64,000 nucleotides of DNA from Citrus sinensis (taxonomy: Eukaryota > Streptophyta > Magnoliopsida > Sapindales > Rutaceae). The stretch is taken from assembly GCF_022201045.2 (NCBI RefSeq), contig NC_068558.1, forward strand, positions 41,621,501 to 41,685,500. The letters run 5' to 3'. The notes below the pieces were generated by a model. That model saw nothing but the letters and a program-made list of their open reading frames with translations, was not told the DNA's origin and searched no databases. The translations under genes and the position numbers were made by a program. This document shows positions 11,301 through 22,541 of the stretch, one piece after another (position 1 is the first letter of the stretch; every line of letters begins with the position of its first letter).

Positions 11301-14300
11301 TGCTATTTTATGATTTACCATGATGATGCTGTTTTCCGAGTTTGAATTATTCACTTTCTGGAGTGTTAATGATTGTATCCAAGATAATCTAGAGTACTTT
11401 TGTAGTTCTTTAAAGTGTTCTATTGGATTTGTGTGCTAATTGCATTTAAGATCTGTGGTCAAATTTGTAACTGAAATAACTTGCAGGAACCGGTTGGATC
11501 ATAAGGTAATATATTCTCTGACAATATGGTAGATTGTTGAACTCTAACTTCTAGATTGTGTTGTGGGGGCACGACTTGTCCTCAAACAACTTCCATTAAG
11601 TTTATATATATATATTATCCTTTTAATATACATATGGAGTTTCCAATAGATTTCTGAATTTGGGTAGCATGAGGTCCTAGATTTATTTTGTTTTGGTTGG
11701 CAACTGAATTTCTTAGTCCAATGACGTATCCTGAAGCTTAGAGCTTTTCTTGGAGTAGTTGCTGTTTATTTTGTGCTTGCCTCTGGTTGTGCGCTTTGCT
11801 GAAAATGCTCTTTTTTTTTTATTAAGGTGTCCATATAGTTACAACTGGATGCTTTACTTTCTATAATAGACATCAAATTTCTTGTCTTGCATTTATGTGA
11901 GATATGTTGACAATATGTCTTGTGGTCTTGAGCAGGAGACAAGTAAAAATATGGAGCAACAATATTCCAGAAAAAATGCTGCACTTGCCATTCATGGATA
12001 TGCTGTAAGATTTTTGAAACACAACAGTTCTCCTGTTCTTCCTCTTCAAGCTGAGGCACCTGCAACTCCTGATAGAATATCTGATTCCGGTATTATGGAG
12101 GTGTCTTGGGATGATCACCTTACAGAAGTATGGACCAAATCTTTATATCTTGTTCATGTGTTTAGTTTATTTAGTATTGTTATTGACCACCATTGATCTC
12201 TTATATTTATATCACTTGTTGAAGTGATTGACCGATTAATTTAGAGAGGCCTTTTAGATTCATTTCCTTCAATTGTGTTTAGCCTTTTTTTACATGATGC
12301 CCGAAAATCCTTCTGCATCATTATGTTCCTCTCTTGGAAAGGCCTCGTAAAAGAAGGTGCTTTCAACAACTCTATTACAAAAGCCTTTTATCCAAATATA
12401 GCGTCTGGTGATGTCAAAGTTGGTTTACTTTAAAATATTTTGACTGCACTTTAAATTGGCTTGTTTCTGCTGTTTCATTTAATAATACTGTTCCCTTTTT
12501 CTTATTGAAGTCTTAAGTGAGAAGTGCCTTTTAATTGTCATATGTTTAAGTTGTAGTGCCAGTAACTCATAACATAAGCTGTCTATATATGATAAGTTTA
12601 TTTATTGTTTCTGGTCTTAAGCTTTCAACAACACTATTTTTTCTATTTTATATTCTGGCTTCATCCCTAGTTTGATATTGTCTCCATCATGTGTAATCAG
12701 TGTAATAGAACAGATCAATCACATTCTAGCTAAAAGAAAGAAACCAATTACTTTCTTAACTCATTGGCAAAATTGCTTATGAATAAAGGTTTTACCATTG
12801 TTGTACTGCAATTTTGGATGACTGTTTCTTTTCAACTTTAAAGCAAGCGTTTAGATTGGGTCCATATGTTTTCTGATCTGGTTCATTAGGTAAATGAAGA
12901 AATTATCCCTAAGACCTAAAAACATTGATTGAATCAAATATTGAGGGACTAAACTATTTTGATATTTAATAGATAATTGGGGTTAGGAATCATGGTTTCT
13001 TTATGGTAAATTTCAAATCTATATGAGGAAATGCTCTGGAAGAAGTAGGAGTTGTGATTTCAGCTTAGACCAACATGACTATTTTATTTCATGGGGCCCA
13101 AGATGGAGTTGGAGATGTGATTGAGAGAGACTACTTTTCTCCACTCTGCATGATCTTGGCTACATATGCTGTATTCATTTATGATGATAATAATTTGCTG
13201 TTACTTTTGTAAACTGCAGGAAAGCCTCTTCTATGCCGTTTCCTCAGGTGCAATGGAAACTTACCGAAAGTCAATTGAATCTCATTTAGCGCAGTCTGAG
13301 GTAAACATATCTTCTAACAATTCCTTGTGTGCATGTTTTCCGTCTGCTAAAAGTCATCAAACACATACTTTTTTTTCTACCAACTGCATTTACTGCTAAC
13401 TAACTCGAGCAATTCAACTAATAAGCCTACACTTCTTTTTCCTCAATTCCAGATAGTATGATAATATTATTCTTCCATTTAAAAAAAAAAATTTGAGGGA
13501 CTCTAGTTAAATTCTTCCAGTTTTCTGGTCATGTTGTTAAAATTAAGTGGCACTAGTACATAATTGACTTACTTAAGTCCTTGCATATTTTTACTTATGT
13601 TGTTTTCCCTTTTCTGCCCCAGAAAACTGCTAGTAGTGTGCAAGAGGAAGTGGACACATCAGTATATGATGCTGCAGCAGGTAATGATTTTATTTTGGTA
13701 GTTCATTTTTTATTGAACTTAAGCTGTGTGCCAATAAGTTTAAATTCAAATACAGAATTTGGTTATCACGACACTGCTTATGATGAGGACGAGGGTGAAA
13801 CGAGTGCGTATTATCTGCCTGGGGCCTTTGAAGGTAGCAAGTCATCAAAGTTTGAACATAAGAAAAGGAAGTATGTAATGAAGTATACCGGGAGATCATA
13901 TGAAGTGGGAGCTGATATTCCTTATGGACATGGCACAGCTGGGTCTCAACAATCCATGATGGGGAAAAGGCCAGGCAATCTTAATGTGGGTTCAATTCCC
14001 ACAAAGCGCATGCGCACTGCTTCCAGGCAGCGGATTATAGGTCCATTTAGTGCTGGAGCTGCTGGGAGTTTGCTGGCTCCGGCAAAGACAGATGGTTCAA
14101 GTGGAGATACAAGTTCTTTTCAGGATGATCAGAGTACTTTGCATGGTGGATCTCAGAATCAGAAAAATGTGGAGGTTGAGTCAGCTGGGGACTTTGAAAA
14201 GCAGTTACCTTATGACTGTGCGGAAACATCAACAAAACCGAAGAAGAAGAAGAAAGCAAAGCATCTGGTGTGTTGGAATTCATGTTTCTTCCTTTTCTTG

Positions 14301-17300
14301 TTGCTGTCGAAAATATGGCTAATTTTACCACAATCTAGTTATTTCTTTGCTTGTGGCTAAGTTGCCTTAATTTTATATGGTTGTAGGGTTCTGCTTTTGA
14401 GCAGGGTTGGCAGATTGAGTCTACTGTTTATAGTGAACAGGTAAATAAATTTCCCTTTTCTTTTCTGTGCTTTTTGTTATTTTCTGTTGAGTGACTTTAA
14501 GCAGTTTGACAAATTTATATAGTGGTTAGGCTTCTGGTGATGCATTATGGGATTGTTTTGACTAATGACTCTTTTGCCTCTGTTAGCCATTTTAGGTTTT
14601 GTTTTTTCAGTCATCATAGTACTATATAGAGTGCTTCGCTATATTTATTATTTCATTTTCTGAACATTAGGTGAAAAGTACACTAATATGTATTTCTATG
14701 GAACAGTGATGTAAATCATAAGAATCCTCTTTTTGTCATGTTTACAAGCCTGTGTGATATTCCTTTTCTGGTTGTCATCTTTCCCATGGGTTGGAAAGGG
14801 GCGGTTATTTATCCTTTTGCTACCTCATGTTGTATCCCAGAAGTTATTGGCTAAAATGTTACATTAATTCTTTGATGTGTATGTAGAGGGATCATTCTAA
14901 AAAGAGATTGGAGAGTCATCATTTTGATTCTAATGGAAACAATGGTAAGACTCTTTTTAATATTTTACTTGCTTTAATAATTGGTTTTATATGACAGCTA
15001 GTTTTTAGTTCATCTTTTATATTTTTCATGTCTTCTGTCAAGGCTTATATGGGCAACAAAATGCGAAGAAGCCAAAGATAATGAAGCAATCATTGGACGC
15101 CACTTTTGACAACAGTACTCCTTTGACTGGGTCCATCCCTTCTCCAGCGGCTTCCCAGATGAGTAATATGTCCAACCCAACTAAATTTATTAAATTGATT
15201 GGTGGCCGAGATAGGGGGAGGAAAGCCAAATCGCTGAAGGTACTATTTCATAATAGCTGAATAATCATGTGCTTCTACTTGTTTCCTCATGTTTTGATAT
15301 ATTGTATTCTAGGAATTTGAGCATTTAGCCTTCTCTGCAGATGTCTGCTGGGCAGCCTGGTTCTGGAAGTCCTTGGTCATTATTTGAAGACCAGGTTGTT
15401 TTGCCTTCTTGGCTTTCTTGAGCATCTCTCTTTTATTTTGTGTTTTCATTTGTTTATTTCTTTTATCCTGAGGTATGGCTGTACCTGAACTGTTAATTCT
15501 ATATGTACATGTAACATCAGGCACTTGTTGTCCTTGTACATGATATGGGCCCAAACTGGGAGCTTGTTAGTGATGCCATGAATAGTACCCTTCAGTTTAA
15601 GGTATGCATGTGTGCTTTAAGATGCTCCTCACACTATCCTCTCTTTTCAGATTGTCCCCCGATTCATATTGGGTTGCAGAAGATAATAGTATGGTTATGG
15701 TTATACTGCTATAAACTTCAAAAATGGTTCTTTCATTTTGGGGCTAGTTAGTATTTCCATTTAGATGGTGAAACAGCTGTATATTCTTTTCCATCATCTA
15801 TTTGTTTCATTGACTCGTACAACGTGTTCAGTGTATATTCCGCAAGCCTCAAGAATGCAAGGAGCGTCACAAGATTTTAATGGATAGGGGTGCTGGAGAT
15901 GGGGCTGATAGTGCTGAAGATTCTGGATCTTCTCAGTCTTATCCATCTACATTGCCTGGAATTCCAAAGGCAAGAATCATCTTTGCCACTTGGCATTGTA
16001 GAAGTAGATGTGACTTTTATTTATGTGTTCATTTGAGACTTTTGTACTGTTGAACTAATTGTCTATTTTTTTAATTGGATGTTTTGCTGTATTTGATGCA
16101 GGGAAGTGCCAGACAGTTGTTTCAACGATTGCAAGGGCCAATGGAAGAGGATACTGTTAAGTCTCATTTTGAGAAAATCATTATGATTGGGAAGAAGTAT
16201 CATTATTGGAAGTGTCAGGTTTGTCATGATCTGAAGTTAACTATGAAATTGATTCTTTAATTATATTTGTCTATTTTTGAAAGTCCAAATCTTTTTACCT
16301 TTAGGAGAGTTCTTATTCTTGATACATACATGTTATGACTGGAGAAAAATATTTTGATTTCATTTTCTTCTCAGACCAACTTTTTGTATATATTCATGTT
16401 TTATTGAAATATGTAGATTCAATTTAAATCTCAGGAAATTTTCTAAAGTTAACCTTCACACTATATCATATTGATTCTTGAAGTGATTTCTACATTGGTT
16501 TCATTTAACTCATTGAAATTTTTTAACTTGTTGCCCTGAGGAATGTTTTCGTTCTCTGTTCTTGTTAAAGCTTGTTTTTATGTACATTGAATCGTTTAAT
16601 TAGTTATAGGACCATGAAATTCATATGCAAAAACATATGAAGAATCTGCCTAATACTGAGGTTTATATTTTAGTAAAGAACTGGTTATTCCTGCGCTAGA
16701 ATGAAACGAAATGATGTATTTTTAATAATTTTGGGAAGCTCTTGTAGACTTCATATGTCCATGACACTGGGTTGGGCTTTTGAAATTTAAAATATTTTGT
16801 TAAAAGCTCGTTTAAGGGTGTGTGTGTTCTCGCATGTATGTGCAATAAGAAGTCCAAGCTTTTTGTCCATTTGCGTTTGTGGTGATGTTACATACAAACT
16901 ACTTAAAGTCGGTTTGCAAGTTAGGGGCATCATTCATGTTTAAATTAGTTTGCCTTTCTCGTCCAATGTTTATCTCTCAACCTAGTATCTCTTCAGGTTT
17001 CCTGAAGGAAAATATAAAATAAAAGGGAAGAAAAAGAGTGGTTTCCTAAACCCAGTATGCCTAAATTTGTCATAAAAAAATTTCGGGTGGCTTCCTCTAA
17101 AATAAAAATGGAAGAGCACTGAAGCTTGCTTAAAAATGATGCATACGGGTTCCTGCCACTTTTATGTAGATGGCTTTAGGGGATCATAAACGATGGATAA
17201 ACATGATATTATGTGTAGGTGATCACTCAACGGGAATATTTCTATTTGTTATATGGAACTAGAAAGCATCTTTGTTTTAGTTCATTGCTCTTCTTTAAAT

Positions 17301-20246
17301 CTTTTCCTGACTAATATTTTCTCTGTTGTTTATCACGTGAAGAATGAAACCCATGATCTAAGGCAAGTTGTACCAGTTCATAATTCTCATGTTATTGCTC
17401 TTTCTCAAGTGTGCCCAAATAACCTGAATGGATGCATTCTAACGTAAGTCTTGATGTCTCTCATACATAATCATCAATCCTTTTTTCTTCTCTCCTTTTT
17501 CATTTATGAGTTTAATTTTATCGACCCCAGGGGTACCCATCATTTATCTTATCATGCATCAGTCTCATTAATTTTATTTTTCATATCCTGGATGAAGGCC
17601 TCTTGATCTCTGTGATGTGACTGCATCAAGCCCAGATGCTGTCTCACTGGGTTTTCAGAGTTCTCATGCAAGTGGTTTAGGAATATCCAACCAAGGAGCT
17701 ATGCTTCATACTTCTGGGCCTAATTCTCCACTGCATGGATCTTCTGGTATAGTTCTTGGCAGTAATTTGTCATCACCATCTGGTCCACTCAATCAATCTA
17801 TCAGGTAGTAAGCTAGCATATTGCTTAATTGTGAATCTGTTATCACATTCTAATTCTTTATTATTGGTTTGCTGGTTATTTTGTTTGTTGTCAGGGATGG
17901 TAGATACAATGCTCCCAGGGCAAATCTGCCAGTTGATGAGCAACAAAGAATGCAACAGTACAATCAAATGTTATCAGGTAGGAACATTCAACAGTCCAAC
18001 TTGCCTGCCCCTGGGCCGCTCTCTGGAGCTGAACGCAGTGTTCGTATGCTACCTGGTGGAAGTGGTATGGGAATGATGTGTGCTATGAACAGAAGCATGC
18101 CAATGTCGAGGCCAGGGTACCAAGGAATGGCTTCATCTCCAATGCTGAATTCTGGTAGTATGATTTCCAGTATGGCGGGGATGAGCCCTGTAAATATGCA
18201 CTCAGGAGCCGGTCCTGGTCAAGGAAACTCGATGTTGAGACCTCGGGAGGGGATGCATATGATGCGGGTAAGTAGCTAGTCTTAAATTGTTTCCGTTGCT
18301 TTTTTGCTATTTTTTGTGTTTATTTGTTCTACAATAACGAGTGAATGAGGAGTGAGTCTTATTAGTATATAATAGAGCTCTCCACCTTTAAATATGGATC
18401 TTTCAAATTGTCCCTGATGTTGCTCTGCTGCTTTAGAATTTCCTTGTTTTTGTTGTAACTATTGGTAAGACATTAGTATATTTAAATCAAATGATAATAG
18501 TGTTTATTTGTGTCATAGCCTGGCCATAATCCAGATCATCAAAGGCAATTAATGGTACCAGAGCTCCAGATGCAGGTCACACAAGGGAATGGTCAAGGAA
18601 TTCCTGCTTTCAATGGATTGAGTTCTCCTTTCTCTAATCAAACTACCCCTCCACCTGTTCAGACGTATCCAGGCCATCCCCAGCAGCCACATCAAATGTC
18701 TCCGCAGCAGTCCCATGGTCTGAGCAACCATCATCCTCAGCTTCAGGGCCCAAATCATGCTACAGGATCACAGCAGCAAGCATATGCAATTCGCATTGCT
18801 AAGGATAGACAAATGCAGCAGCAGCGATATTTGCAGCAGCAACAGCAACAACAGCAGCACCCACAACAGTTTACTGGATCTGGCACTTTGATGCCACATG
18901 TCCAACCACAGCCTCAACTTCCCATATCATCTTCTCTGCAAAATAATACCCAGATTCAATCACAAACTTCATCTCAGCCAGTATCTATGCCTCCCCTAAC
19001 TACATCTTCCTCAATGACTCCTACAGCTTTGCAGCACCAGCAGAAACACCACTTACCTTCTCATGGACTCAGCCGTAATTCTCAATCTGGTGCAAGTGGG
19101 CTGAACAATCAGGTGGGGAAGCAAAGGCAACGACAGCCACAGCAGCAGCAGTTCCAACAATCCGGAAGGAACCACCCTCAACCGCGGCAGCATGCGCAAT
19201 CTCAACAGCAGGCCAAACTTTTAAAGGGAATTGGAAGAGGGAATATGGTGCTGCATCAAAACCCTAATGTTGACCATCTAAATGGTCTCAATGTGGCTCC
19301 AGGTAACCAAACTGCTGAGAAAGGGGAGCAGATCATGCATTTAATGCAGGGACAAGGTTTATATTCTGGCTCCAGCTTAAGCCCAGTTCAACCATCTAAA
19401 CCCTTAGCTCCTTCTCAATCCACTAATCACTCACAGCCACAGCAAAAATTATTTTCTGGGGCAACCCCTCCTTCATCAAAGCAACTTCAGCATGTCCCTT
19501 CTCATTCTGATAATAGCACTCAAGGCCATGTTCCATCAGTGTCCTCTGGACATTCACCATCAGCTACGCATCAAGCTGTTTTGCCTGCAATTATGGCTTC
19601 AAACCACCAGCATCTGCAACTTCAACCCCAACCACACCAAAAGCAGGTTAATAAAACTCAACCAGCTGCTCAGAGAATCCTTCAACAAAATCGTCAACTG
19701 AATTCTGACATGGCTAACAAGTCTCAAACTGATCAAACTCAAGCAGACGAGCCTGCGAGCAATACTTCTCTGATGGGTGCTAGTGCAACTATGGCATTGT
19801 CTCAGGTCTGTATCGACTCCAGCAGTGTTGGACCAGCTTCTTCTGTTGTTGCTCAGCAATGGAAAGCATCAGAGCCAGTATATGATTCTGCTCTACCAAA
19901 TAAGGCCAATCAAGTGGGTTCAATTGGAAGCCCACCTCTTACAAGCTCCGGTGGGAGTGATGCAGCAACTTCTGTTAGTCAAGGGTTAGGTCAGAGACAG
20001 TTATCAGGTAGCTTGCCACCTCATGGGCATAATGTTGGGTCTCCATGGCAGCAGCAGTCGCAGTTACAACAGCCCCCTACACCATCACCTGCATCTCAAA
20101 AACACTGCCAGCCACAAGATCTAAAAGTTCTGCAGCAAGATCAACAGCAGTTGCCACTGCAGCAGCAGTCTCATCCGCAAACGCAGCATCTGCAAGCAGC
20201 TCAAGGCAGTTTGTATATCAGACCCACTAATGCTAAATTGGAATAG
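8335..20246 (+). CDS. EAF1: EAF1-like NuA4 complex scaffold (HSA and SANT domains)
   Basis: EAF1/VID21 is the platform subunit of the nuclear NuA4 histone H4/H2A.Z acetyltransferase. Exons: 8335-8477, 8574-8628, 8754-8851, 8953-10438, 10590-10709, 10871-11128, 11936-12127, 13220-13300, 13623-13680, 13756-14267, 14397 minus ten (14387)-14440, 14887-14944, 15043-15239, 15341-15394, 15521-15601, 15832-15969, 16102-16218, 17343-17443, 17598-17804, 17895-18267 and 18519-20246. They sum to 6111 nt (2036 aa), near the ~1900-2000 aa I recall for Arabidopsis EAF1A/B. An HSA domain lies at about residues 595-690 (HWDFVLEEMAWLANDFAQER, then WKMTAAAQICHRVA) and docks actin-related proteins. A SANT/Myb fold is at about 1110-1170 (WSLFEDQALVVLVHDMGPNW). 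The last ~700 residues are Gln/Ser/Pro-rich with polyQ, typical of low-complexity activation regions. Lys-rich nuclear-localisation-like stretches occur (PKKKKKAKH). The intron after 15969 uses a GC donor. Confidence 0.92.
18813..18866 (+). repeat. CAG/CAA codon repeat encoding polyglutamine in EAF1
   Basis: A mixed CAG/CAA run in the last EAF1 exon encodes Q-rich sequence interrupted by R, Y and L. More short Gln clusters follow (around 19135-19155 and 20120-20180). Mixed codons limit slippage, yet the tract may vary in length between accessions. Confidence 0.8.
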
Positions 20247-20880
20247 AGCAATCTGGTGATTTGAGCGGTTCTGAGAGCAGCCAGTGCTGCTAGGGTTGGG
20301 TTTGCATGCGCTTGAAACAGCAGTGTATAGGTAACGAAGGATCATTTTTAACATTTTAGCAACCTTCATGTATATTCTGACATATGGAGGTCTACTTTTG
20401 ATTTGTTACATGGAGAAATTAGCTAACTAGTTTGTTTTGTGCAGATGAAGCTGGTTATTTTATTAGGGCAATGCAAAATGGACAAGAAGGAGATCGTCTT
20501 CTGCAGGTTCTGTTAAAAATTGTGTAGAGGAGACATTAACAGGCCAATCCATTTTGGCTTTTTTTTTTTCTTTTTTTCGGTTTTGATTTTTGGGATCCAT
20601 GTATATTACCACTTGTTTAGAGGTTAGGGAAGATAGAGATGGATATAGAGTTATGTGTACAGGGGTCTCGTCTTCCTTCTCTTGTACTTTCTCCACATCC
20701 CCCCCCCCCCTTCTTAGCTCCCTTCATTTTCCCATTTGGGTCTGGGTCCTATTCCTTTTTTTGCCCTAGTAGATTAGTTGATGTAATATTTACCCTTTTA
20801 GATTAGTGGGTAGCAATCATTGTTATGGGGCAAAATGCCGTCTGGAAATTTTGTGTATACAAGGTCTCTCCAGTACATAC
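20247..20880 (+). other. EAF1 3' UTR with a probable 3' UTR intron
   Basis: After the stop at 20244-20246 there is a plausible intron at 20331-20444 (TATAG|GTAACG to TTGTGCAG|ATG). A pyrimidine-rich stretch with poly-T (20560-20580) and a C-tract (about 20699-20710) follows. An intron more than 50 nt after a stop can trigger nonsense-mediated decay in plants; here the donor is 84 nt downstream. Confidence 0.45.
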
Positions 20881-21730
20881 ACTGGTCAATGGTAGTGTTA
20901 GAATGATCAGTATCTGTCAATGCCATGGGTGCCTGCCTTCATTGTAATTTGACAGCATCCCAATTTCCGTAATGCAATGAGCCTTGATAGCTGATCCATC
21001 TTCTTGCTGTACATATTAAATGGCCTGTGGATATATCTTCTCCAACCAAAACATCTTTTTTGTTTGATTACAAGTTTGAACCGTGGATTATTTTTACCTC
21101 TAATTAATTGCAAGTCGATCGGTATCATTAAAGGTTGCTACTGACGTGATCATGGCTACAGACAGAAGTCTTCTTTAGTAGAAACAGGAAAATGGTACGC
21201 TTGAGATGACAGCTTGAGATACGATGGACAGTAACAGAGTAATGGTTTGCTGGTGCTTTGAGCATCAAATTGACAAATTCAATGATGCTCAAGTCTTTTA
21301 TTTTTATTTATTTGTTTATTTTTGTTGTCTTTTTTTTTTTTTTTTTTCTCTGTTTTGTTGTTGGAGTATATAGCAGAAATAATTTTCTTTCTGTGAGCAT
21401 CAATGATCATCCAAATCCGTAATTCTACTCATCTGCCACATCAATCTTCCTCTTCTCTGTTTTTGGTCTTACTGTACCGTTCTCTCTTTGACTCTGCGGT
21501 GCTGCCAACTTGACTCCCACTTCATCATCCTCATCCACTGTCGTAGAATCGCGGAGCATCCACTCACAACTATACGACTTGGCTGTACCGGTTTCTTTAT
21601 AATTTCCGAGCGGGCAAGCAGCGATGGATAAAAGTTAGGCCAAATGCACGCGTCTTTCCTGAGCTTGTCCATCTTGTTGGAGTACCAAAAATGTTAGCAT
21701 TGATCTGACGGGTAAAAGAATACACACACT

Positions 21731-21762
<32 letters not shown>

Positions 21763-22541
21763 TACCGGTGATAATTGCATTTAGGTGTTTCGATTATTCT
21801 TGCATATTGTACGATTTATTATATGGATTTTGTTTAGTGCAATATACTCGTGGACACCAATCCAATCCATGAAGCTATTGATCTTGAATCAGAAGATGGC
21901 CAAAATCTAGTATTTCTTCCATGTATGGGACCCTATAACCCCTATCTGTAGTTTTAGATTGTTAATTACCTCGGAAGAAAATGTTTGATCCCTGGAACAT
22001 CTCACGCGTCCAACATAGAGATCAAATGGTACCGATACAAAGAAGTACGACTGTTTAAAACCACAGCTTAATTGTTTTGAAAAAAAAAAAAAAAGTGGTC
22101 TTCTGAACTGCATTCTGCTTACACACCAAAAATAGATGGTTTTCACCTTCAACGTTAATAAGTTTCACAATTTATTTTACGGATGACAGAAAGCAAAAAG
22201 GAAAACAAAAGAAGAGAGTATAATATGTACAGAAATGAGAAGAATTTTACAGATGTTACATAACTTTTAACAGCTAAATTATCTCTAAAGACCTGCGTTC
22301 CCAGCAAGAGCTTCTTTTCTTCACTGGTTCAGCACCAGCGGTTGCAATTAAAAGAACCTATGGAAAAGAAAGTGAGATGAGATAATGACAAGAAGAACAA
22401 GGTGATCTTTCATCAATGAAACGTGGAAAAGTTAACCACCTTGAACAACCGCACCGAAGATGGCAAGTAAATTCCAAATTGGCAGTTACAGCATTGTTGA
22501 GAATCTATAATTTATAAATCTGTGTTTTAAAATAATGAGGC
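20881..22541. other. Convergent intergenic DNA between EAF1 and SFH9
   Basis: No gene is supported. The stretch holds the 3' ends of two convergent genes. Poly-T (about 21330-21350), a CA dinucleotide repeat (21722-21758) and poly-A (22080-22095) are the visible landmarks. Short open frames here lack protein-like composition. Confidence 0.55.
21722..21758. repeat. (CA)n microsatellite
   Basis: A nearly perfect CA/AC dinucleotide run of about 37 bases lies in the EAF1-SFH9 intergenic region and would be a candidate polymorphic marker. Confidence 0.9.
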
